Positions 1-8,363 of a stretch of DNA of 64,000 nucleotides are shown piece after piece. The translations under genes were made by a program, and so were the position numbers. Location of the stretch: assembly GCA_040220415.1 (NCBI GenBank), contig JAVJUV010000010.1, forward strand, positions 47,315 to 111,314. Direction: 5' to 3'. Positions within the stretch are counted from its first letter, which is position 1. Each line of letters opens with the position of its first letter. The stretch is from JAVJUV01 sp040220415 (lineage in GTDB: Bacteria; Pseudomonadota; Alphaproteobacteria; Rhodobacterales; Rhodobacteraceae). A model generated the notes under the pieces. The model ran no database searches and was not told where the DNA came from. It saw nothing but the letters and a program-made list of their open reading frames with translations.

Positions 1-352
1 GTGCCAACCAAAGGTTCGAGCCGTCAGGCTGGACCCACCACAGACCTGCAGCGCCAGCGATGTACATCACGGTGAATCCGAGAATCCATGGAAGTCGTCG
101 GCCGGTTGTATCCGCCACGGCACCCATCAACGGTGCTCCGAAGCCGATCAGCAGCCCGGATACCAGAAGTCCAAGCGACCACATGCCTTGCGCGTCGGAC
201 TTGGCGATGCTTTCGGAAGCACCGCCTGCCTGAAAGGCGGCCTGCGCGACCGAAACAAAATAGGGACCAAAAACAAATGTGACGAGAAGCGTATGATAGG
301 GCTGGCTGGCCCAATCGAAGAAGTACCAGCCCCAGATTCTTCTTCGTGTCAC
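1..352 (-). CDS. MFS transporter, Atg22/UMF1-like, N-terminal part
   Basis: Reading the minus strand from a GTG at 352 gives 117 open codons that run off the left edge of the window, so only the N-terminal part is present. The protein begins VTRRRIWGWYFFDWASQPY and continues with membrane segments; a GAPLMGAVADTTGRR stretch is the cytoplasmic loop typical of the major facilitator superfamily. The WGWYFFDWASQPY opening is characteristic of the Atg22/UMF1 branch, whose members are probably effluxers of amino acids or other small solutes, so the substrate is not known. An AGGG lies about nine bases before the GTG and an in-frame TGA lies upstream, which supports this start. An overlapping ATG frame on the same strand is arginine-rich and not real. 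Confidence 0.85.
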   Translation of the reverse strand, partial: MTRRRIWGWYFFDWASQPYHTLLVTFVFGPYFVSVAQAAFQAGGASESIAKSDAQGMWSLGLLVSGLLIGFGAPLMGAVADTTGRRLPWILGFTVMYIAGAAGLWWVQPDGSNLWLA

Positions 353-667
353 GCGTTCTGCCCTGCAAGCTTCTCTACAGTGCCTTACATAGACGCCACT
401 TTCTCAAAGGGGAAACGTTCAGTGTCGTTTGAACTGTCACGGGCAGACACGAGTGGCGCGTATCGAAGCTGCCCTTCGCCCCAAGACCAAAAGTGTTTGA
501 GGGCGCGTTTGCCACTCAAATCGATAGGCACATCCGACCAGTCATCTGCTGGTGGATCTTGTTCAGAAGGTTGGATGTTATGTCCATGCGTTGTGGCACC
601 TTGGGGTTGCACTGGTGGCTGGTCGGGCTTAGTTCAGACCGCAGAGTAAAGTACGGATGCGGATCGC
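353..667. other. intergenic region without recognisable gene
   Basis: This 315-base gap separates the divergently transcribed permease and yggT. Short open frames exist on both strands, but they lack ribosome sites and resemble no protein I know. It should hold both promoters; I could not place convincing -35/-10 boxes. Confidence 0.5.
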
Positions 668-961
668 ATGTTCACGATACTGAAAATCATCCAGCTCCTT
701 CTGGACGTGGCTTTTTTCATCATGCTGATCCACATCATCATGAGCTGGCTTATCAACTTCAACGTGCTGAACCTGCGGCAACCGATCGTGGCCCAGATAT
801 GGGACGGATTGAATCGCCTGCTGGAACCGATCTATACCCCCATTCGCAGGATGCTACCCAACACCGGTGCACTTGATCTGGCGCCGCTTGTCCTCTTCAT
901 CATCATTATCATACTTCGCGACATCCTGATCCCCGATTTGGCTCGTGCACTTCTGATCTGA
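668..961 (+). CDS. YggT family membrane protein
   Basis: The 97-residue protein has two hydrophobic segments, about residues 5-30 and 70-95, separated by an amphipathic stretch with the sequence LLEPIYTPIRRMLP. This is the hallmark of the YggT family (PF02325): small inner-membrane proteins with an N- and a C-terminal membrane helix around a conserved P-x-R loop. Members have been linked to osmotic stress, ion uptake and cell-shape functions, but no biochemical activity is established. The length fits the single-copy family unit. The gene is followed 130 bases later by recQ on the same strand, so the two may be cotranscribed, although nothing suggests a functional link. Confidence 0.88.
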   Translation: MFTILKIIQLLLDVAFFIMLIHIIMSWLINFNVLNLRQPIVAQIWDGLNRLLEPIYTPIRRMLPNTGALDLAPLVLFIIIIILRDILIPDLARALLI

Positions 962-1091
962 GGCGAAGTGTTTGTGCTGCTTTCAGCAGGATTTGCGGTC
1001 GGATCATGTTCGGCAAGCACTTGCTTGTTCATGCCCCATCGACATGCCAAAGTGTAACTAACAAGAGCAGAAAAATCAATCGAGGCATGCC

Positions 1092-3146
1092 ATGGACGGG
1101 TCGCAGCCAAGCGCCCAAAACTTGCTTTCCGAAATTTTCGGTTTTGCAGATTTCCGCCCTATGCAGGCCGACATCGTAGATGCGGTAACGGTTGGTCAGG
1201 ACGTCCTTGCGATACTGCCCACGGGCGGCGGCAAATCGCTTTGCTTTCAGCTTCCCGCGCTGCTTCGGCCAGGCGTTACTGTCGTGTTGTCGCCGCTCAT
1301 AGCGCTTATGCGTGATCAGGTGCGCGTGCTGCGCGAAGCAGGTGTCGCTGCGGGCGCATTGACTTCGGGCAATACCGAAGAAGAAACGAGCGCTGTATTT
1401 GACGCGCTGCACCGAGGCGAGCTGAAGCTGCTTTACATGGCGCCAGAACGACTGGCGTCCGGCGGAACGGAACGTCTCCTCAATCAGGCCGGTGTCACGA
1501 TGATCGCCGTCGACGAGGCGCACTGCGTTAGCCAGTGGGGCCACGATTTTCGTCCGGACTATCTGCGGATTGGCGAACTGAGGCGCACGCTGGACGTTCC
1601 TCTCGCAGCGTTCACCGCCACCGCCGATGCAGAGACCAGAGCCGAAATCGTCCAGCGGCTTTTTGGCGGGATCGAACCCCGTACTTTTCTCGGGGGCTTC
1701 GATCGTCCGAATATCCATCTCTCCTTCTCGCCGAAAAACAAACCGCGCGACCAGATCCTTTCGTTTGCCGCCGCCAGAAAAGGGCAATCCGGCATTGTCT
1801 ACGTGGGTACCCGGGCAAAAACGGAAACACTGGCCGCAGCGCTGAGTGACGCAGGGCATGAAGCGCTAGCTTACCACGGCGGTATGGAGTCCGATACGAG
1901 GAGGGAGGTCGAACGACGCTTCCAGACCGATGACGGCCTGATTGTCTGTGCCACCGTGGCTTTCGGCATGGGAATCGACAAGCCCGATATCCGGTGGGTT
2001 GCACATGCCGATCTTCCCAAGTCCATCGAGTCATATTACCAGGAAGTCGGTCGCGCCGGTCGCGATGGCGCCCCGGCCGAAACCCTGACACTCTACGGTG
2101 CCGACGACATTCGTTTCCGTCGCATGCAGATCGACGAAGGACTGGCGCCACCAACGCGCAGAATGGCCGATCATGGACGCTTGAATGCACTTCTGGGACT
2201 GGCCGAAGCACAGGTCTGCCGGCGGCAAAAACTGCTTGCGTATTTTGGCGAACAGACCGGAACTTGCGGGAACTGCGATCTCTGCGACGCTCCGCCCGAA
2301 GTCTTTGACGGGACCGAAGCGGTCATGAAGGCGCTTTCAGCAGTTCTCAGAACTGGTGAGAACTTCGGTGCCGGACACCTGACGGACATTCTTGTCGGTG
2401 CCTCGACCGAGAAGGTGCGACAGAGACGGCACGACCAATTACCGACATTCGGCGTCGGGCAGGATATGGACCGTCGTCAATGGGCGGCGGTCTTTCGTCA
2501 GATGATGGGTTTCGATTTCGTCCGGCCGGACCCGGAACGACATGGCGCACTTAGGATGACGGAACGTGCGCGCCCCCTGCTTCGCGGCGACATTGCCGTC
2601 ATGCTCCGGCGAGATTGCATCGTCAATGCCGTGCAGCACCGCCTTGCCGCAAAGGCCTTGGTCTCGGACGAGGACGCCCCACTTCTCTCGGCGCTCAAAG
2701 CGAAACGTCGTTCGTTGGCGGAAGCCGCCAGGGTACCGGCCTACGTCATCTTCAATGATCGAACGCTGATTGAAATTGCGGAAAAACGTCCGAAGACATT
2801 GGATCAAATGGCTACGATCAGCGGTGTCGGGGCCAAGAAACTTGAACGCTACGGAGCGATGTTTCTCGAAGTGATTTCGGGTGAGAGTGCAGCGCCAGAG
2901 CACCCCGTCCGAAGAAAGCTGGCCGGCCGCTCGGCTGGACTGGTCTACGATCGGCTTCTTTCCGTGCAAGCCGAGCTGCATCGGGGGGCTGATGGAACAG
3001 GGAAGCCAATGAGTTGCTCAGCCTCGCTCTTGGCCAAAGTTGCGGCTTTGGGGCCTGATGCTCGGGACCATATAGAACGCATCTTGGGCGAGCGTTTGGC
3101 GGCGCGGTTCGGGGAAGCATTTGCACAGGTTCTCGGCGAAGACTGA
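1092..3146 (+). CDS. recQ: ATP-dependent DNA helicase RecQ
   Basis: A 684-residue superfamily 2, 3'-5' DNA helicase used in recombination and stalled-fork repair. The Walker A motif LPTGGGKS is at residues 42-49, the DEAH box at 141-144, and the helicase C-terminal lobe has the motif VGRAGRDG. After it comes a zinc-binding cluster (C-R-R-Q then C-G-N-C-D-L-C), then the winged-helix (RQC) region and an HRDC domain around residues 535-600. A further roughly 85 residues follow the HRDC domain. Overall length is longer than E. coli RecQ (about 610). The order of domains is canonical and all key motifs are intact. The next gene, yaaA, starts 71 bases downstream. Confidence 0.96.
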   Translation: MDGSQPSAQNLLSEIFGFADFRPMQADIVDAVTVGQDVLAILPTGGGKSLCFQLPALLRPGVTVVLSPLIALMRDQVRVLREAGVAAGALTSGNTEEETSAVFDALHRGELKLLYMAPERLASGGTERLLNQAGVTMIAVDEAHCVSQWGHDFRPDYLRIGELRRTLDVPLAAFTATADAETRAEIVQRLFGGIEPRTFLGGFDRPNIHLSFSPKNKPRDQILSFAAARKGQSGIVYVGTRAKTETLAAALSDAGHEALAYHGGMESDTRREVERRFQTDDGLIVCATVAFGMGIDKPDIRWVAHADLPKSIESYYQEVGRAGRDGAPAETLTLYGADDIRFRRMQIDEGLAPPTRRMADHGRLNALLGLAEAQVCRRQKLLAYFGEQTGTCGNCDLCDAPPEVFDGTEAVMKALSAVLRTGENFGAGHLTDILVGASTEKVRQRRHDQLPTFGVGQDMDRRQWAAVFRQMMGFDFVRPDPERHGALRMTERARPLLRGDIAVMLRRDCIVNAVQHRLAAKALVSDEDAPLLSALKAKRRSLAEAARVPAYVIFNDRTLIEIAEKRPKTLDQMATISGVGAKKLERYGAMFLEVISGESAAPEHPVRRKLAGRSAGLVYDRLLSVQAELHRGADGTGKPMSCSASLLAKVAALGPDARDHIERILGERLAARFGEAFAQVLGED

Positions 3147-3217
3147 ATGCCGCTTTCGCCCGTGGTGGAAGTCTCGCCATGACATGCTAGTTCGCAACTC
3201 AAACAAAAGGGAGAAGC

Positions 3218-4003
3218 ATGCTTGTAGTGGTATCGCCGGCTAAACGTCTTGACTGGTCCGAGTGTCCCTTTGACACAACTGTGCCCTTGTTCTCAGCGGA
3301 AGCCGCGCAGTTGGCCGCACACGCCCGCCAGTTGACCCTGGCCAGGCTCAAGGACTTGATGGACCTCTCGGACAATCTTGCAAAACTCAACCGGGAGCGG
3401 TTTCGGAATTTCAGCAATGATCCGGCCGACGACATCACGCGCCCCGCACTTTACGCATTTGCCGGGGATACGTTTCTAGGTTTCGACGCCGCCTCGCTGG
3501 ATGACGAAACACGTGCCCGTGCGCAAAGCCACATGCGCATCCTATCTGGCCTTTATGGGGTCCTGCGTCCGATGGATGCCATTCAGCAATACAGGTTGGA
3601 GATGGGAAGCCGTTTGAAGACCAGGCGCGGTGCGAACCTCTATCAATACTGGGGTGACCGGATCTCGACGGCACTTAAACAGGCCGCCGAGGAGATCGGC
3701 ACAGATACGCTCGTCAACTGCGCGAGCCAGGAGTACTTTTCCGCTGTCGACAGGCAGGCACTCAAGCTCAGGATCGTCACGCCTGAATTCTACGAAACGA
3801 AAAATGGACTCCCGAAGATCGTCAGTTTCTTCGCCAAGAGGGCACGTGGTGCGATGTCGCGATTCATCATCGAGAACCGAGTAACAACCGATGCTGGTAT
3901 CCGTGATTTCGATCTTGGAGGCTACCGGTTCGCCGAGGCATCGGAAGATGGCTCGCGTCTCGTGTTTCGCCGGGACACTGAAGCGGCCGAACTGGTCGCC
4001 TGA
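3218..4003 (+). CDS. yaaA: peroxide stress protein YaaA (DUF328)
   Basis: The 261-residue product starts MLVVVSPAKRLDW, matching the DUF328/UPF0246 opening L-x-x-x-SPAK-x-L, and contains the conserved stretches YAFAGDTFLGFDA and ILSGLYGVLRPMD. E. coli YaaA is needed to limit DNA and protein damage by hydrogen peroxide, probably by lowering free iron, and it binds DNA in vitro. The family's usual length is about 255, so the protein is complete. An AAAGGGAGAAGC ribosome site precedes the ATG. The gene ends two bases before the stop of the convergent sensor kinase, leaving no room for a dedicated terminator. Confidence 0.95.
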   Translation: MLVVVSPAKRLDWSECPFDTTVPLFSAEAAQLAAHARQLTLARLKDLMDLSDNLAKLNRERFRNFSNDPADDITRPALYAFAGDTFLGFDAASLDDETRARAQSHMRILSGLYGVLRPMDAIQQYRLEMGSRLKTRRGANLYQYWGDRISTALKQAAEEIGTDTLVNCASQEYFSAVDRQALKLRIVTPEFYETKNGLPKIVSFFAKRARGAMSRFIIENRVTTDAGIRDFDLGGYRFAEASEDGSRLVFRRDTEAAELVA

Positions 4004-4005
4004 TC

Positions 4006-6345
4006 CTATCTTGCCGCCGCGTGCGCGACCGTTTTGCCGATATCGACCAAGGGGTTCTGAAAGCCCTCTGCAGCGACCGCGACGATGTGATCGATCATCG
4101 CTTTCTTTTTGACCGGCTTCGTCAGGTAGTGGTCAATTCCCGCAGCCAGAATTTCGTCGGCGTCTCCCTCCATGGCGTGAGCTGTGATCGCGATGATCGG
4201 ACAATGAGGAAGGTTTTGTTCCTTCTCGACAGCACGAATCCGACGTGCTGCCTCCTTGCCGTCCATCTTAGGCATCGAGATATCGGTAAATACGATGTCA
4301 GGCGGCTGCCACTGGTACCGATCAAGCGCCTGATTGCCATCTTCCGCAAAATCCAACTCAATGTTCAGATGCTGGAGCATCTTCTGAATGACGAACCGAT
4401 TGGTACGATTGTCTTCGGCGACCAGCACACGCAAGGGGCGTGGCTTGGAATCTGTGGTGTCGGTTGCCGCACCAGGGTTGACGGACCAATCTGACTCCAG
4501 TTGCTCTTCGGATTCCATGGCGGTGGCCTTGTCTGACATCAACTCGAAGTGGTCCGTATCAAACGCCAGGTCGTTAGTCGTGAACTGATCTTCCCCCGAT
4601 TGCCCCGGCTTCGGAATGGACTTCAGGCAGGTGCTCAGCCCCGTTCTGAGCACAGGGCGCTGAAGAACTCCGGCAAAAGGTGATCCTGTCCGCACAAGCG
4701 CTGTCGGGCCGTTTACCAGCAGGATCATGGCCGCCGGCCTGAACTTCTCGCCCAAGGCCCGCCCCGATGCGTTTGCGTCTTCACCAAGAACCATTGGCTC
4801 AATGAATAATACGTCTCGATACCCAACTCGATGGCTGCCTAGCTCCTCGATCGAAGACAAGGCAACGGGTCGCAAACCCATGAGGTTCAGCAGCTTTTGG
4901 ATGATGGATCGATGCAAACCCTCATGATCCACAACAAAAGCTCTGTCCATCCAGGATGGCGCGGCGATGTCATCGCCTTCGATCTGCTCGACGGATGGCA
5001 ATGTGAGCGTGAAGCCAAAACCCGAACCGCTGCCCTCGCTGGAATCCACCCAGATTTCACCACCCATGAGTTCGACCAGCCTTTTCGTGATCGCCAGGCC
5101 GAGTCCCGTGCCGTCGTGAGTCCGATCACGCTCATTCTCGACCTGGTGAAACTCGCGGAATATATCTTCCAGCTTGTCCGTCGGAATGCCTATGCCTGTA
5201 TCCTCAATGGTGACGTGGACGCGGTACTCATCGCTATTCTCGCCCGGCAGTCCCACGACGCGAATTACAACATGGCCCTTTTCGGTGAACTTGATGGCAT
5301 TGCCGACCAGGTTCGTCAGTACCTGTCGGATTCGGCCGGCGTCGCCGATATAAGTGGTGGGCATAAACAGGTCGTAGTCTACCGCCAGTTGAAGGCCCTT
5401 GTCGTAGGCTGCAGGTCCAAGAAGTGTCACGACCTCATGAATACAGCGCTCCAGGTCAAACGGTCGGGCCTTGAAGCTGACTTTCTCGGCTTCGATCTTG
5501 GAGTAGTCGAGCACGTCATTTATGATTACCAACAACGCTTCGCCAGAGGACTTGATGGTCTCGGTGTAAACGCGCTGCTCTTCGTCCATGACGGTTTCGG
5601 CCAGCATGTCCGCCATTCCGATGATGCCGTTCATGGGCGTTCGGATCTCGTGGCTCATATTGGCAAGAAATGCCGATTTTGCACGGTTGGCCGCCTCGGC
5701 CTTGTGCCGTGCGTCCTGAAGTTGTTGTTCGCGCGCAATTTGTTCGGTGATGTTCAGTGCAAGCGTTACCAGGTCGCCGTCCCTGGTACGACGGTCGATC
5801 AGCTTGACGTATTGCCCGTTCCAGATTTTCAGTATGGCTGAATCGATGCGAATTGCGTCCAGTCGCTTGAGCATCCTTTCCCGCCAGTTTTTTGCCTTCA
5901 GACCGCCAGTGTCAACAATGCCCTCTTCAGCCAGCAAAAGAAGTAATTCGTCCATCGCGATACCTGGTCTTACCATTTCCAGACCGTCGAAGATGGCCAA
6001 ATAGGCACGGTTCGCCGCGATCAGCACATCGTTAGGGTCGAATACTGCGAAGCCGTCTCTGATGGTCTCAAGTGAATCCCACAGTCGGCGTTCCGCAATT
6101 GTTATCGCGCTTTCGGCATGGGCAAGGCTTTCCCTGGCGCTGTCATATCGGGCACGAAATTCGGCAGCCTCGTGCCGTGCGGTTACTAGACCCAACTGCG
6201 TTGAAACGATCTCGCGAGACAGAGTTCGCGCATGAACCGAGAGTTTCTCGTTCGCGTCATAGAGCTCGGATTTCGTCTGCTCCAGCAGCCTCTCGGCAGC
6301 GAGACGCGCGCGTTTTTCGGCGACAAGTTGTTGGACCAAATCCAT
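4006..6345 (-). CDS. hybrid sensor histidine kinase/response regulator
   Basis: A 779-residue soluble hybrid kinase with no membrane segment. Residues 1-90 are a charged, heptad-like coiled coil. A PAS-like domain spans about 92-200. The dimerisation/phosphoacceptor domain has SHEIRTPMNG with His232, followed by the ATPase domain: N-box around 340-355, G1 DTGIGIP near 382 and G2 GTGLGLAI near 412. Residues about 465-600 look like a receiver fold that has lost its phosphoacceptor Asp. A proper receiver domain follows from about 636 with EDN near 644 and phosphoacceptor Asp688 in FTDISMPKMDG. No Hpt domain is present, so a separate phosphotransfer protein is expected. The input signal is unknown. 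It lies downstream of the asparaginase and thiolase genes on the same strand. Confidence 0.93.
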   Translation of the reverse strand: MDLVQQLVAEKRARLAAERLLEQTKSELYDANEKLSVHARTLSREIVSTQLGLVTARHEAAEFRARYDSARESLAHAESAITIAERRLWDSLETIRDGFAVFDPNDVLIAANRAYLAIFDGLEMVRPGIAMDELLLLLAEEGIVDTGGLKAKNWRERMLKRLDAIRIDSAILKIWNGQYVKLIDRRTRDGDLVTLALNITEQIAREQQLQDARHKAEAANRAKSAFLANMSHEIRTPMNGIIGMADMLAETVMDEEQRVYTETIKSSGEALLVIINDVLDYSKIEAEKVSFKARPFDLERCIHEVVTLLGPAAYDKGLQLAVDYDLFMPTTYIGDAGRIRQVLTNLVGNAIKFTEKGHVVIRVVGLPGENSDEYRVHVTIEDTGIGIPTDKLEDIFREFHQVENERDRTHDGTGLGLAITKRLVELMGGEIWVDSSEGSGSGFGFTLTLPSVEQIEGDDIAAPSWMDRAFVVDHEGLHRSIIQKLLNLMGLRPVALSSIEELGSHRVGYRDVLFIEPMVLGEDANASGRALGEKFRPAAMILLVNGPTALVRTGSPFAGVLQRPVLRTGLSTCLKSIPKPGQSGEDQFTTNDLAFDTDHFELMSDKATAMESEEQLESDWSVNPGAATDTTDSKPRPLRVLVAEDNRTNRFVIQKMLQHLNIELDFAEDGNQALDRYQWQPPDIVFTDISMPKMDGKEAARRIRAVEKEQNLPHCPIIAITAHAMEGDADEILAAGIDHYLTKPVKKKAMIDHIVAVAAEGFQNPLVDIGKTVAHAAAR

Positions 6346-6419
6346 TGAGGTGGCTCCGGATAAGCTGAGCCTTTATGACAAACGCCTGGTAAATGGGGTG
6401 TTAATGCGCAGCGCGGCGT

Positions 6420-6911
6420 TCAGACATCAAACCGACCCTGCTCGGTATTCTTGTTCAATCCTTGCGCCTCGAAAACACGTCCGTTCATGACACCGTAGAT
6501 ACCTTCTGGAAGAGTCTGGGCTGCAATGATTGCACTGCCGAGATTGAACGGACCGTCGGAAAAGCTGAGGGAATGGGGGCGCATTGCACCGGTAAATACA
6601 ACGGTCTTCCCTTGGATCCTTTCCGCCAGCCAGCGGGCGCTTTCGCCCATCGTACCGGTTCCGTGAGTGACGACAATCGAAGTTTCTTCCGCGGCTTTGA
6701 CGGACTCGGCGATTGCATTGCGGTCGTTGTCGTCGAAGTCCAGGCTGTCCTTCAGCATTATCCGCTCGACCTTTGGAAAGTGACACCGACCAATGGATAG
6801 AATTTCGGGAATGTGAGTCGACTGATCCTTGGCGAAAGCGAGTCCTTCGGTCATCGGGTCATGGATCTTGTCGATCGTGCCGCCTGTCACGATAATCCGC
6901 ACGTCTTTCAC
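6420..6911 (-). CDS. half-length asparaginase-domain protein
   Basis: The product is about 163 residues and contains only the N-terminal catalytic domain of the L-asparaginase family (PF00710): VTGGTIDKIHD with the nucleophile Thr, VVTHGTGTMGES with the second catalytic Thr-x-x block, and VVFTGAMRP. Full asparaginases are about 320-340 residues with a second domain, so this belongs to the short, single-domain variants seen in many proteobacteria, whose substrate is unproven. I chose the GTG at 6911 because AGGGAG lies seven bases upstream; an in-frame ATG at 6971 would add 20 unconserved residues and has no such site. The gene follows the thiolase by 75 bases on the same strand. Confidence 0.85.
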   Translation of the reverse strand: MKDVRIIVTGGTIDKIHDPMTEGLAFAKDQSTHIPEILSIGRCHFPKVERIMLKDSLDFDDNDRNAIAESVKAAEETSIVVTHGTGTMGESARWLAERIQGKTVVFTGAMRPHSLSFSDGPFNLGSAIIAAQTLPEGIYGVMNGRVFEAQGLNKNTEQGRFDV

Positions 6912-6986
6912 GTGAAGTCTCCCTTTGAATGCCGAACTGGGCATGGCAGCCGTCGCCGACAATTGGTTCACCCGCGCTGCAACCTT

Positions 6987-8162
6987 TCAGGCGCGTTCGA
7001 TCGCCAGAGCGATGCCCTGTCCGCCACCGATGCACATGGTTATCAGCGCTTTCGAGCCGCCGGTCCGCTCCAACTCATAAAGCGCCTTCACGACCAGTAT
7101 GGCCCCTGTTGCACCGACGGGATGTCCAAGCGCGATCGCGCCGCCATTGGGGTTCACCCGGTTCGGGTCCAGATCAAGCTGTTTGTTGACTGCCAGTGCC
7201 TGAGCCGCAAAGGCTTCGTTCGACTCGATCACGTCGAAGTCGTCAACAGAAAGTCCGGTGCGCGACAACAAGTTCTGAACGGCGGGCACAGGCCCAATTC
7301 CCATGACTTCCGGTCTTACGCCAGCATGAGCGTATCCCAGAACGCGCGCACGTGCCGTCAACCCCTTGGCCTTTGCCTCTTCTGCCGTAGCCAGCACCAA
7401 GGCCGCCGCACCGTCGTTGATGCCGCTGGCATTGCCGGCCGTAACTGTTCCATCTTTCTGAAAGACCGCACGCAAACTACCAAGTGTCTCGGCAGAGGTT
7501 GTTTTCGGATGTTCGTCGGTGTCGAACGTGATCATCTCGCGCCGCACCTTCACCTCGACAGGAACTATCTGATCCTTGAACCGGCCCTCGGCAATCGCCG
7601 CGGCGGCACGGGTCTGGCTCTCAAGCGCGAATGCATCCTGCGCTTCGCGGCTAATTTCGTGCTCCTTCGCGACGTTCTCGGCCGTGACGCCCATATGACC
7701 TGTGCCGAACGGGCAGTTCAATGCGCCCAACATCATGTCCGAACCGTCTGCATCGCCCATTTTCTGTCCCCATCGGGCCGCGGGAAGAATGTAGGGAGAA
7801 TTGCTCATGCTCTCCGCTCCGCCTGCGAGCCCGAGGTCAGCGTCGCCCATGGCAAGGGCTTGAACCACACTCACAATCGCCTGCGCACCGGAACCGCAAA
7901 GGCGATTCACGTTCATGGCCGGCGTTGTTTCGGGAATACCGGCTTCCATCGCAGCGACCCGGCTCAGATACATGTCTCGGGGCTCGGTATTGATGACATG
8001 TCCGAAAGCGACATGTCCGATGGCGTCTCCTTGAACACCTGCGCGTTCCAATGCGGCCTTCGCGACAATAGATGCCAACGCAATGGGCTTCACTCCGGCC
8101 AGCGAACCACCGAATGTACCAATGGCGGTACGTGCGCCTGACAGAATGACGATATCCTTCAT
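6987..8162 (-). CDS. acetyl-CoA acetyltransferase (thiolase)
   Basis: A 391-residue thiolase that condenses two acetyl-CoA to acetoacetyl-CoA or cleaves 3-ketoacyl-CoA in the reverse direction. The nucleophilic Cys89 lies in NRLCGSGAQ, His347 in GGAIALGHPVGATG and the acid/base Cys377 in MCIGGGQG, so all three catalytic residues are intact. The start at 8162 is supported by GGAGG about seven bases before the ATG; an upstream in-frame ATG at 8177 overlaps that site and is less likely. It resembles the PhaA/BktB/AtoB group, but no phaB or beta-oxidation gene is adjacent, so polyhydroxyalkanoate synthesis and fatty-acid or amino-acid breakdown both remain possible. It is divergent from kbl. Confidence 0.93.
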   Translation of the reverse strand: MKDIVILSGARTAIGTFGGSLAGVKPIALASIVAKAALERAGVQGDAIGHVAFGHVINTEPRDMYLSRVAAMEAGIPETTPAMNVNRLCGSGAQAIVSVVQALAMGDADLGLAGGAESMSNSPYILPAARWGQKMGDADGSDMMLGALNCPFGTGHMGVTAENVAKEHEISREAQDAFALESQTRAAAAIAEGRFKDQIVPVEVKVRREMITFDTDEHPKTTSAETLGSLRAVFQKDGTVTAGNASGINDGAAALVLATAEEAKAKGLTARARVLGYAHAGVRPEVMGIGPVPAVQNLLSRTGLSVDDFDVIESNEAFAAQALAVNKQLDLDPNRVNPNGGAIALGHPVGATGAILVVKALYELERTGGSKALITMCIGGGQGIALAIERA

Positions 8163-8363
8163 GGATGGTCCTCCCATTTTGGGTCCAAGTGATACAAAGG
8201 CACAAACAGCGTAGCGCTTCCAGTTTCAATGCTGGCCAGCGACGCGATGTCCGTGCCACGAGATAAGTCGGGTGGTGCGATCAGAAATCGACTTGGCATG
8301 TGGCAATGGGGCCTAACCCGAAGTTCGGACTCGTGCTAGGCCGAGATGAAAAGGAGAGGTTGG

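Noticed and set aside
1000..1035. Two GTTC motifs near recQ as a LexA box.
   Set aside because: The spacing between them is 15 bases rather than seven.
4897..5841. Open frame of 314 codons on the plus strand inside the hybrid kinase gene.
   Set aside because: It is exactly antisense to conserved kinase and ATPase motifs, has no ribosome site and no recognisable domain.
6813..8141. Open frame of 442 codons on the plus strand opposite the thiolase.
   Set aside because: Cys-, His- and Arg-rich translation typical of antisense of a GC-rich gene; the thiolase on the other strand has all catalytic residues.
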